A DNA stretch of 64,000 nt from Mycteria americana (lineage: Eukaryota; Chordata; Aves; Ciconiiformes; Ciconiidae), in the NCBI RefSeq assembly GCF_035582795.1, contig NC_134369.1, forward strand, positions 56,544,001-56,608,000, written 5' to 3'. Positions 1 to 12,900 of the stretch are shown here, piece by piece. A model generated the notes under the pieces. It ran no database searches. It was given only the letters and a program-made list of their open reading frames with translations, and was not told the origin of the DNA. Within the stretch, counting starts at the first letter, position 1; each line of letters opens with the position of its first letter. A program made the translations under genes and the position numbers.

Positions 1-3000
1 ACTGAACTGTAGGCCCACTCTGACTGGAAGAGAAAAACAGGACGAGAAGGGCAGAGCAAGGGCAAGAAGAGAATAGAGCTTTTTGTTCCAGCATAGGCAA
101 GGCTGTCAAAGCAAGTGGGAAAAAAAACGGGTCCACCCCACATCTGTACCGGAAGGCCAACAAAATCAGGTTGCTCTTAACAGACATCCATCTAGGAGGA
201 GAGCAGCTCTCAGAAATAAAAGATTTAAGCCAGATGCAAGCAAGCCTTGGTTTATTCTGGGGCTTCCTTTAGGCTCCTGCCTCATTGTTCATTGTGACCC
301 AACAAAAAGTTACTTACTGTTCAATATGTGTTTTAATTTTTAACTTATGTACACCAAGGCTAGTAAAACCTGCATACATATTTTATAAAGAGCTTTCTCT
401 CAGAACTGTAACAACTACCAATGTCCCCTTATTAAAACAGCTACCTCCCATGTTTTTGATTAACTAAATATATTCAAGGTTTCTGGGGTTTTTATAAGGC
501 AAGATGAGGTTTACATAGGGACAGCACAGATTTTTCCCTTTGTTTGAACAATACAGAATCATGACATACCTTAAGACACCCAGAAAGTTGTCTCATTAGT
601 GGTTTTAGACTTAAGCACTATCAAATTTAGGCATCAAATGATTCTTCTGTATTATTGCAGAGCTGTCTGAATCATGAATATTGGTTTACCAGTATTAATG
701 CAAATAGCATACTGTTATCAGCTACCAAGCAAGGTTAAAGAAACAATACAGGGATTTGGGCTGATAATATAATATCTACATATCTCACTATATATATCTA
801 TCTAGATGGAGAGGGATCTTTACATTAAATATATTTACATTGTGCCCTACATATAAGCCTTCCTAATACCTCCCTGTTCTATTTGGACAGGGAGAATTCA
901 GATTGAAGAAGTGCAACACATGGTAAACTAACCTACAACGTGCATAACTCTATTGACAGCCACTGTCTTTTTTTTGGAAGAGGAAAGCGAAAGAAGAGAA
1001 GAGAAGAGGAAAAAATGACAAAAGGTGAACTGGTTTGGTCTCTCAAGCTCACATAAGAATTTCGAGTGCCCAGCCCCTCTTAGCCTACACTAAGCAGACT
1101 TTCTGAAAGTGCCTGACAATTGCCCTCTGATAATCTGACCCCTTCAGGACTTCTCTTAGTTTTAGGTATCTGCCATAGTCACTTTTAACAATCTCATTGG
1201 AGCTTGCACGCAGCTACCTGACAAAAGCACACAGAAAAAGAAACCATGTTAGAAACAATCATTTACCAGAAACATTATCCACAGTTTGTCTTAACTAGAC
1301 CGTAATCCCTCTAGGCAGTGCATTTGTATAGCATCCCACACCATCGACCCAGAAAACTACCACAGCACTCCAGGGTTCTAGCAATGCAAATCAACTCTGG
1401 TAGCAAAAAGTGAGTCAAGAAAACAGTGTGTCTTCTTCAAGTCTCTGGAAGGTTTGCAGAGAGCTTGTGAGTCTCCTACCAAGTCGATGCTCAGCATATT
1501 AAGATCACTTTGAGGCATGTGTTGTAACAGCGTAGAGGCTTTAAAGAAGAAATTTTGTCATAATCCTTGAAATCCCAAGAATGAATTAAGAGTATCGGGG
1601 GAGGGGGGAATATCCTTCCTACAAATGCCTTTCTACAAAGGGCATAGGTATGGCAAGCCAACCTAAAAAGCCCTCTGTGTCTGCTAGATTCTCACACACT
1701 AATCAAAGCTCAGAATTGAGTTTCTTAAACAGAATGAAGTAAGTAAAAAAAAGAAGTACTTAAAGTAGACTCGTGCATAGGCTAGCAACTGCTGCTTCCA
1801 CAGCCCTCCCTCTGTCCCCTCCCCATTGCCTCTCTCCAGCATGCTAGAGGTGCTCCATTTACTTTTATAAGTCTTATCTGGATTCCTGTCTTTTACTCAA
1901 ATAAAAGTGCTCTAGTAGCTTGCCTTGACGTTCTGAGAAGGAGGTTCAGCTGCTCTCATCTTGAACATAAGCATGCTGCACAAAGACCATCAGTCCAGTA
2001 TAGCCAGTGAGACGAGGCTCTGCTGGGCCCCAGGCTGGTACTGCAGGTCTCCTGCACACCACGAGGGAGAACAAATGTACACCTCCACTCTGCTAAAACC
2101 AAGGGGTACAGAGAGAAGAGCATGTCTGCCAAGCCAGCTTTCATCTAGAAATGACTTTTAATCCACTAACCCTGAAACCAAATGCTGTACATCCACTGCA
2201 ACTTTCCAAGACTTTGGCAAACAGCCTTGAATAAACCTTTTGGGAGTTTTTATAGAGGCCAGACACCCACTGAGACATGCATGAGAAATGTGTAATACAC
2301 AAATTTTTTTTTTTTTCACTTCTTGGATCTCTAAAAGAGACTGGGCATTTTTTTGGCAGAAATTACAGACGTATTTAAGTTCAGCAACTTGCCATGCAAA
2401 AATGAGTTTATTCATCTCCAGCCAGGCTGCAAGAAAGATATATAGGTGTCTGGGGCTTTTTCCTTCATGCAAAACTTCATTATACAAACAAGAGAAAGTT
2501 CACACAAAAAAGTTAACATGCCTGCTTACTGAAGAAATCTGACTGCAACTTTTTCCCCGCCCTCCATAAGGCATGGCCCTAATGTTTTGGTACTGCACAA
2601 GTCAGACACCAAGTCTCCCTCAAGTTTCATTAGCTTTGAGATCACTTGTGGTTTCTTGTCTCCTACACTCACCAAGTGACCACTGTTTGCATACGCAAGG
2701 AACAAATTTTCCTCTTCATTTATGGAACCAGAGTCAGTCATAGATTCATAGACGTAACTGACAAGAAGAGTCTATGCTGAGAAGTCACTGCGACCAGCTA
2801 TACACACAGTCACAGATACCAATCCAATGTTTCATCAGGTTAAAAGGTCACCCATGGAAAGGTTTAGCACCAAATAATTCAGTAAGAGATGTTCCTAAAA
2901 ATCTTTTCTCCTCAAAATCTGCATCAGTTTAGGCTCACATAACTCATCCAGTCAGTTCTCCCATTTTGTTTGTTCCCTTTGAGGTGCGTTTCAAGGTTCA

Positions 3001-3756
3001 GCCTTTAGTTTGGGGCACTTATGAATGCAGCTGTTATTTTAAAGAGGACTGACTGGTTAAGCCCCAAATAAAAAGCTGGCTAAAAGCAGTTCCAGTATCA
3101 TCTGAAACTGGGTTTCACCTTTATTTCACTATGCAGCTCCCCCCAAACACTGTATGAACCATGTCAATAGAAAACAGAAAAGCACTTGGAATCTAAGAAG
3201 TGCAATTCTACAGCCTAGTACCCTATTTGAGAAGAAAAAGATGTTCAGCAGAAAATACATGGTACAAATTAAAGAAATGTGAACTGGATTGCTTTTCTCC
3301 ATTTGAACAGATTCAGATGCTAAAACCAATAATGGGAATTTCCTTTCCCTGCAACTGACTCTTCTGCTTGAGTTTACGTCAACATAGATCAAAGAAAAAT
3401 TATTTTACTTTATTTGGAAGCCTCATTAGAGAGGCTTGCAATAAAATGAAAGCTTGGCTTCCAACAACTGATGATCATACTGTTTGAAAATATTCCATTT
3501 ATTGACACACGGCCAACTTCCCTGAGAAGCAACAGGATAGAGCATTTGACAGTGCTGCAGTGAATCATCTTGGTGATCTGCACAAGTTATACATGATCCT
3601 GGAAATCAAATAAAATGTCTGCAACATGCAATATTTGAGTATGGTCCTACTTACAGGAAAAAAGGACCTAAATGGAGAGACAGCAAATTAATAAATGTTT
3701 TTTATTATACAGCATACAGAATAATATTAATAGCTGATGTGAACATTTGGGGGATG

Positions 3757-3814
3757 ACAACAACAACAACAAAACAAACAAAGAAAAACAACAACCCCCC
3801 CCACACACACACCC
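3757..3814. repeat. Compound microsatellite (CAA)n, C-run, (CA)n
   Basis: CAA units are followed by A-rich CAAA spacers, a run of eight C and then CA units. It is simple sequence inside the ITPK1 intron, with no sign of function. Confidence 0.85.
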
Positions 3815-5517
3815 TGGGCAAAAACCTTACCAAAAGGTTCAGATAAGAGAATAGAGTTTTCTATTGGTCTCGTTGGATGGGGCTGCAGCTTGAGGAGTCG
3901 GAAATCCAACACATGGAACAAGGTACTGCTGCCAACCTTTTAATATCAAGGCAATGCAGGTCATGAAGATTCATAGAAATACACCAAAAGCTTTGGGCAG
4001 GGATGGACATAGGATTGTTATGCATAGGATCAGCCGAGGTCAGAAAGCACAAACTTGAAGCTGGAGCAGAGATTAGACAGCAAGACAAAAAGTCTCCATC
4101 ACTCACCACAGTTTCTGCACCTGAAAAGGGCAAAACAGTATCCTGAGAAACCTCCACCCTAGCTAGTGAAAATTCCCTGTCCTGGTGTCTAGACCACATC
4201 AGAGAAGCACATCTATGCATGTGTTACAAACATATCTATTTTCTCAGACATTTTATCTGCTTTACATTACACTGAAGTTTGCTGTTAGAAAGATTAAAAT
4301 TCTCCCTATTTCTTCCAGTCCATAGGCTTGCTTTAAGCAGTAGCATATGTACAGGTCTGCCAGAACACCCATTTTCTTGTTTGCTTCAGTGGATTGTTTA
4401 CAGTGCAGTAAGAGGAAAAAAACCCACTTTTATAAATCATAAGACACAACTACTGCCTGGTTTTTATCCCAGCTGTTAGACAAAATGCACATCCCTCCAC
4501 ATAAGGTAAAGTGAATGACAAAGACAGAAGTTCTTCAACGTAAATCCTGTTTGCTTACAACAAATTTAAAGCATGCCCTCTCTCTCTGAACCAAACAATT
4601 TTTTCTGATCAGCTTCAGCCCTTCTGCAGGTACCACGTTGCCCAAAAGGTCACCTTCAGAGCTCTGCCCTGGGCCAACACCCACAGCATGTGCCTTGCTG
4701 TCTCCCACACCCCTGCCTGCCATAGCACATCTTGCTACTAATCGCTCTCACACAGACACACTGGGGTACACACACAGGGCGCTCTAATTAATCCTGCCCT
4801 TGTTTTTTTCATAACTTTATCCTAAACAGCAGCTGTTACACCCATTGTTTCCATCAGTGACTGAGCACATGCGTTTTAAGACTACAACTTTCCCAAATTT
4901 GGCCAGGGCACGGAGGAGCTGATATACAAGCCCCAAAATGCTATTACATCTTCTAACCAGACTTCATTGTAACCCAGATTCAGATCTGCTGGGAGGTCTG
5001 CTACACTGCATAACTGGAAGAACCAGACAATTTCTTGGGCCTCCTCAGATTTTCTAGAAGCTGCCTCAACAAGCTAAACCATACCATCATACTGGAGCTC
5101 TGTTACTCACACCCTCGTTCTCCCTCAGAAAAAAGCCAACAGTTCAGCTGCTTCTTTTACATTCGTTTCCCTTTATGGACTTGAGTCTCTGGTACCTGCC
5201 CCTCCGCATTACAACATTGGTGTGATCACAACACGCTGATGAGTTTATGAGATAACCTAAATCCCTCTTAAAGGGAAAAAAATAAAAAGCTAAATTTCTA
5301 TTCTGATCTACCAAATTACCATTGTCCTTATCATTGCTAAGGAGGCGGATGTATGAACAGCTGATCCAGCTTTTGAGTAGGAGCTGGAAAGGCAGACACA
5401 GGGGCACAGTAGCAGCTAGTTGTTTTCCTCTGGGTTATTTTTGTCTGGCTCCACCCTGAAACTCACTCTTCAATCCCCATAATTGGCAGCAACTAATTAG
5501 AAGGAAAAATGCAAGCA

Positions 5518-5570
5518 GTTTATTAAATGTTTGATTAAATGTTGATTACATGTTTGATTAAACATGATCA
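5518..5570. repeat. Short AT-rich repeat of TTGATTAAATG-like units
   Basis: The words TTTGATTAAATG, TTGATTACATG and TTTGATTAAACATG follow one another. They form an imperfect tandem of about 11-15 bases, followed by a partly self-complementary end (TTAAACATGATCA). It is probably simple local duplication. Confidence 0.5.
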
Positions 5571-8500
5571 CAGAACAAATCTCCCTTGGACAAGCGTACT
5601 CATTTTCTCTTGCTCACTTCTTTTGTTTGTAGACAGATAAGAACTGTGGAGATGATGCTATACCACACACTGGGATTTCAAGCCTATAGATGACTGCACA
5701 ACGCAAGGCAAGGAGAAGCTGATGATTCCTCTGCTGTTTCAGCTTGCTTTCCACATTGTCCACGCTGCTAACTCCCCATGTTCTCTCTTTAGGGCTTTCA
5801 CATTTGACTGGGGGGGTGTCATATGCAGGATCAGCTCAAAGTGCCAGAATTACATCACACATTAATTGGAGATTCAATCACCATAAAAGAAAGGGACTTG
5901 CAGAAAGGTTACAATTTTCAAATTGCTGTAAATCTGAAATATGTACAAGGACTTGAAGAATCATTATACATGGGAAAAGAATCTGCGTTAAACAACAGCT
6001 TCAAATGATGTTGAAAATTCTGGATGTCTTAGACGGATCCTTGAACTACATCTGCAGAGGAAAGTGATTTTTGTTCATCCCATTCCCTGTCACTTAAGAC
6101 AAGAGATATCAAGTAACAGTTAATGAAAATGACTGAACCATGTAATACTATTAGGATTTTACACACAGAGAAACATACATTTACCTCTAAATCTCTTAGT
6201 AAATAAAAATAACATTTCCTCAGAATATTTTCATGAATTCTTGTTTGCGAAGGCAAAAGAAAATCCTTGACCAAGTGTCTGCTTTTACACCCCACCACCA
6301 CATCTGTCTGCAACAGCAGGATTTCTTATCCCAAGAAGTCTTTTTCCCCAGGCAGCATGTTTTCACAGCTCTTTGCACATGAGGTCCCAGCAGTCAGCCG
6401 TGTTTCATAAAGAAGGAGGCTACTCCACACCCAGCTTTACGTAACCCCCTTGCATGCAGTTGCTCAGCCTCAGTGACTTCACCCTCGCGCTGGGCGGGTA
6501 TTATCTGCCTACTTGGACGTGCAAGGTTTCATGCTTGGTCAGCACACAGTCCAAGGTGCTACAGTTAGCTGCAAAACACACAGGAATCACCTCATGGGCA
6601 GAAGCTATTCCAATTTAGCAAAAACATTCCACTTCAGAATCTTCCCAGTCCTCAGGAACAATAAAGCCATGATGGTTATAAAACGATAATCAAAACCTTG
6701 CAAAAGTTGCAGTCTAAGAGGCCATAAACTGTCGTTATCTTATTTGGACTACACCCTTACATCTCAATGAAACACTACATCACCCCTAATCATTTTCTCT
6801 AATTAGTTTCCAGATAAAAGTAAAAAAATTGCCAGGATAACAACTTTTTTTCAAGACTAATTTGAACACCTACATTTTTTTCCTCCATCTGAATTGTAGC
6901 ATCATCATCCAAAACGTGTAAAAGAAGTCTTCCTCCAGCCTGGCCTGCATGTCTCCATACCACCGCCCCACAGCAGACAGCAGACAAACATCACCCCAAT
7001 TCCACAGACAGCTCTCACACCTGCAAGGCTGCAGACCTCTCAACACCTTCCGCAGGGCACAGCTAGCCAACAGCCCATCAGTGTCAGTCTAACAGTATCA
7101 AGGCCAGCCTTGATTTTGCAGCAGAATCCTCTTCTCAAGGCCTGGCTTCAAGAAAAGATCACTTTTGGTGTAAAGTACTAAAGTGCAAATTTTTTGAACC
7201 AACAAAAAGCACTGGCCTGCATACCGGTCAGACATAACACCTACAGTTCCGATTACTAATTCCAGATGGAGTTTACAACAGCAGCTATGTGCCCCAGGGC
7301 GCTTTTAAACCACAGACCCTGCTTACAGAGGTACACTACAGCTTTATTTATATCCTTGTCTTACTTCAGGATATTCAGTCAGAAGCAATGCTGGAAAGAT
7401 AAGTGGAATAAAATCATAATTGAAATGGTCTGTTTTCACATTGTGGTATTCTCCTTAGAAAAATCCTAGTAAGGTCATGCCTAGACTTTTTCAGGAAGAC
7501 TTTCCCTGGTGAAGAATAACTTCTCTACTTACACCACTAGGAAAAAAAAAGCCTACGGACAACAATTAGGAAATGAAAGAGAAAATCTCAAACTGCATTT
7601 GTGGCTATTTAAGGCTATGAACTGAGAAAGAATGAACAAGCCCTTATGTCACAACAAAAAGTTTTAATGTTATTAAACGCAAGAAGATTTGTCTTTTTCA
7701 AGTATTTGTCTGCAAAAATATTTCACTGTAACTAGGGCACTAACCCACAAAGTCTGGCATCCCACCTAACAATAAACTGCTTACGCATGCTTCTGAAGAT
7801 AACCTGCATGCTAAACTTCCCATTAAACTCCTCCCTCTGCCCATACACATAAAAGAGAACTACAGAGAGAACGCAATATCAAAGATCAAGTTTCATTCCA
7901 TTTATTCCTCAAATTTTACCACTGCCTTGGTGCTAGGATTGCTCAAGATGCATTATCTAATGTCTCTATCTACCTACAGCCATACAGTTCTTGTGCTGTA
8001 ATTTAATGGCACCAAGCCAAATGTCACTAGTCTTGCACCTTTCTAGTAGTCTAAGTAGGCATGGCATGCTTATGCTGTCGAGTACCAAACACCTACACTG
8101 ATGATGAACGTGCTAGGAGAATATGGGCGACAGAAGCTGTGGATGAAGCTTACCATTACAGACACTTCACACAGCACTACTGTTTCTTACCTCCTTTCTG
8201 GGTTTTGCAGAGGAGCTGCAAAGCATAAGCTCTTCTTTGTAAGGTGCTGCCCCTTGAGATGCAAGGCGCAGGTCTGCTGTTATATCAGACAGCTGCAAAT
8301 TTAACACTGCAGGCTTCTATCCTAGGTAAAATCCCACTAGAACCAAGCAGCTTTTACTCAAACCACTTTCACGAGGCAGAGCTATATGCTAAATCCTCTG
8401 ATTTTTGTCATCTCTCATTGTAGGTCCTTATCAAAAGAGCCGAACAAAGGCATTACAGTGCCATGCTGCTTTACCTTGGGTAACAGCAATCCTTCTGTTT

Positions 8501-9910
8501 TGTTGATTCCATGACACTGAAAGCAAAATCACTGTAAGTCATTTAATACTTGTACAGAGAGATTAACTGAACTTGTCTGGAAATGAGCCTTACTTGGGAA
8601 ACTACCCCCACATGCACACATTAGGATCATACAAACAGTTGTATTCTATCCATCAACTCTTCCACTTGCTATATACCTTTTACATAAACATGCAACAGAT
8701 AACAGTTACTTCCCAGTAATTACGCCGCAGAGAAGATTTCCAAGGTGTCCTTGAATAACTAGCTTAACAGATTTTCCAAGAACTGACACCATGACATAAT
8801 TGAAGCTACAGAGCCCTACTCCAAAGCAGTCAAGCTGTTCCTCTGGAAGCTCTCTTTTATAGCAGAAGTTTGTATTTGTTCCATAAGCCCAGATACAAAG
8901 GTGTTTTTAAAGAGCTAAAGTTAGAACTCAATTTTTCAGTGTACAGGTTTCATATGAAGCGGGTTTCAAAACAGATAACCTCTGAGGAGGACATACAGAG
9001 TCCCATCAATGCCTCAATCAGAACGCGTCCCAGGGACAGGAGGCTAGGACTATAACCTCTGCCTCTCACACTGGCCCTCAGTATTTCAGCTGATGCTCTT
9101 TACCCTCCCACCCACCTCACTGCTCTCTCAGTTACATACTCCTTGGGGCAGTGAGGCTTCCACTGGCTGCATCCCACAGGCTCAGGCTCAACAGTTATCC
9201 CGGCCACTTCAGCATCTCACTCCAAAAGGCCCACCTATCCTACACTCCTTTCGTGTGGAAAGAACTTCTCCTCTTCAGTCCTTCCATGTTCATCCTGCAG
9301 TACCCACTGCCTTAATTTGCTGTTATTAGAAACCTTGGGTCCCAGAATGAGCAGATGTCACATTCAAAGACAGCAGGCTAAAGAGTCCTCAGCCTTCCCA
9401 CTCCTTGCTTGGGAGGGTACTGCAACCACCCCAACTACTCTCTCACTCCAGTGATACATGACAGGGTGGCAGCTGTGGTCCTGCCCTTTCTGTCCTCCAC
9501 AGCAGAGTAGTCTGGGAGGAAAGAGAAAAGCACCTACTAGGGACCAGCGTATCTTTCATACCCAAGACAACCAATAGTGAGCTTTTGGATGCCAATGATC
9601 ATTTTGGACATTGTCTGCCATAAACTGGCACCTGCATAGCAAGAACAATCCTGAATTTCATAGCTTCTCTGCTTATGCTCAAGATGACAGTTGTATTAGC
9701 TATCCTGGGCCAGTACCATTACCAAATATTCCATTCAGAATGGGAACTACTCCAACAGCCCTTTACCACTTACCACATACCTGCCTAATGGACAAAGCAG
9801 TCATAGCTTTGCTTAACATGATTTCTTCAACACAAGTGGGACCATACAGAAATCCTTCCAAATGATTTCCAAAGCCAAAAGGAAAACACCACACTGAAGT
9901 CTCCTCCAAT

Positions 9911-9927
9911 GGGGGGGGGGGGGGGGG
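9911..9927 (+). repeat. Poly-G tract (17 G) followed by CA-rich sequence
   Basis: Seventeen consecutive G are followed by GCACGCGGGGG and by AC-rich repeats up to about 9963. Length is likely variable between individuals and error-prone in assembly. Confidence 0.85.
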
Positions 9928-12900
9928 CACGCGGGGGAACGACACACACACCAAACACACACCGCCAGAAAACCACACCTTAGAGAGGCAAGACAGGGAG
10001 AGCAGAAAGGCAACCTCCAACAGGTCAAGAGCATGGGAAATCTATGGGACACTGTCAGTCTGAGCATAAAATAAGAACACCCATAATAAGGATCTCCTGA
10101 AACTAAATGCATTACATGAGGGAAAGAAGCCATTACCAGTCCATGAGTAATCCAGAAAATCATGGTAAAAAGAAAATAGTCTCTCTCACAATTCAACAAC
10201 ATGAACTTCCTTGAGAAGGAGCAGGAACAGCACCCCAGCTTAAGTACCTGCATGACCCTTCCCTCAGATCAGGAAGGGTGCTTACACCAGCCTAGCACCA
10301 CGCAGCAGGCAGCCTGCTCCGATCGCCACATCCATCGTCTTTTCTAGATGTGGCTCACAGCTGTCCATTTGAAAAGCAACCAGGAGAGGAGGTACAGGGC
10401 CTTGTAGTCTAAAAAGCCTTCATTCTGGTTTGGGCATTTTTTTCTCTCCGGTGAGTGAGACCATGCCTTGAACCTTTCACATACACAGAGAGATTAACTG
10501 AACACACTATGTTCTGCAGACATACTGTTTTCAGTCCTGTAGATGAGACAACTGACATAAACAGAGCCCACCTTAAAATACTAAGCTTAATCTAAAGCAA
10601 ATTAACTCCCCCCCTTGTTTTCACTTGGGAGCGTTTAGATTATACTCCTCCACTTTCACTGCTAGGATGCGATCTGGCCAGTGGTTCACGGCTACATCCT
10701 CACCTGTAAAGGAAGACCAAAACACTGCCTGTGCTGCTTGCCGGTTACTGGAGAGAAATTCTGCTATTTCTCAAGCATCATTTCAGAAGACGCATCAAAT
10801 GATTGTATTTTTCAGAAAATAAGTATGCAGTCCTAAAATCTCCTAGGAGATCCAGGGCCTCATTTAAAGAGGAAAAAATAGTTTCTTGGTACAATGGTGA
10901 GCAGCAGCTTCCTTTAGAAAAAAGGCTGCAAAGTGTACATGATCTTTTAGTTTTTAAATAAGCATGACAAAACCAAGCTGCTACCCGCTTCTGATACAAC
11001 CCTCAGCCAGCCAATCATTTGAGTCTTTCAGACGTTTAATACAAGTAAAATTGTGTATAATGAACACAAAGGAGTAAAGACTTCCTGAAGAGCCAGTCCC
11101 AGTAAACAACCTGCAGATGTGAAAGAAAATGAATCACTTCTGAGAAACAATTTTTTTTTTTTCAGTTCACAGCTAGATGAGTAAGTTACATAGAACCTTC
11201 TTAGATAAGCTGCTATAAGAATAAAAGACTCCTACTTTTTGAGAGGGTTTTTTCCAAAGTTCTCGTGTTAGGTAAACTGTTTTATCACTAAAAAAAACCC
11301 CTCCCATTAGCCTCAGCAGGTTTAGGCTCAAGCTCAAATTTATTTGTCACTTCCAGAGTTTTAATTTTCCTGTGTTTCATTAGGTTTTGTGTGCACTTGG
11401 AAAATGGCAACTACTTGCTCTATCTACAGGGTTCCAAGGGCCTTCTTGGAACTCAAGCACCCACACAAGAAAAACATCAGCAAGAAAACAACACTTATCA
11501 CTATCACTGTCTCTTCTGGACTGGATTGTTACACAGCCTCCTGGCGGCTCCTCTCCTCTCTGCTTTTCAAACTATAGCTTCATTTTCAACACAAATTAAA
11601 ATGACCAAGTTAGGAAAGTCAATGCAAGAAGATGAAATCTTAGCTTGGCAAAAGCTGAGTAATCACTTGCTCTGTATAGGATAAACCGAAAACAGTTACT
11701 ACTTAAATAAACCTGAGAGAGAACAGCAGTCAAGAGAGCTAAAATTTTTAAAACATGCTGGGGTCCTCAACAACTGGATTCAATGATATTTCTTTTATAG
11801 AAATCACCAATGAGGAGCAGACATTTTAACAACTTGAATTTTTAATTTTGAACCATGCCTTGGAATAGATAGATGGGAATTAAGAGCTGCTGACAAATAG
11901 CAAGATAAAGTAATAAACACTTTGGCTCTCCTTTGAGATCCAATGATCTGTGAGCAATTTGCAGTCAGTTCAGCCACACAACAGCATTCTGACAGGTCTG
12001 TATTATTTCTGCATTTAACAAGTAGAAAAAGCATTATACTGGGAAATTCACCGCTTTGCTTAAGCTACAATGAAGCCTGCTACAGACCCAAAAGCCAACC
12101 CTATTTTGGCTGCCTACGCCTGATTCAAGAGACTTTTCTCTATTCTCTCTCTTGGATCAGAGAGTATTCCTTGATTTGGAAACTCCCTGTACAATCCCGA
12201 CCCCAGTGAATACGTGGAAGACAAAGATTTAAACACATTTCAATTGTTTGCAGCTCATCTATGTACACCTAAGACATTACTCATATTTCAAAGCTGTCTG
12301 GGCAGCATGCTTCAAAAACCCCTCATAGTCAAACTATACATTTACAGTACAGCAGGAAAAAGACACCTCAGATTTTCTGGGACTGGCCTTGCAGGAATGC
12401 CTCTGAGCTCCTGAGCTAGTGTAGGCATCCAACACTGACATCAGACATTTTGAATAAACAATTTAATTTCCTGAAGTGTTGGAGGGGAGGGAAAAAGCCA
12501 GGAAAGAATTTTCACAAAGACATATAGAGAATGGAAAAAAAAAGTTAACCCTTTAATAGTTTTTATTTCATCAAAAGAAGGTCAAGCTTTACTGAAAGAG
12601 AGCCTTCATCCTTGTTCTTATAGAAGGCTCCAACAATTATCCCCTCAAAGCCAAAGTGGCTGCTGAAAATACCCGCATACAGACATTACTGTTTTAAAGA
12701 CCAAAAAATATTTAACCAAAAACATTCTCCAGCACAAGTCTTCCTTCACTGTAATATTAGCAGCACTGCTAGGCTGCTCCATTCTGCCTGGATCAGCCCC
12801 AAACAACTGGCAAGATACTTCAATTTAACAGGAGAGGGAACAGGGAGATTTTACATGGACCATGTGCATTTTCCAGAAACAAAAATTTTGTTTCAGATTT

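Noticed and set aside
2737-2760. CATAGATTCATAGAC, similar to the 3' end of some CR1/L3 LINEs
   Set aside because: Only about 15 bases agree and the following sequence does not continue the expected element.
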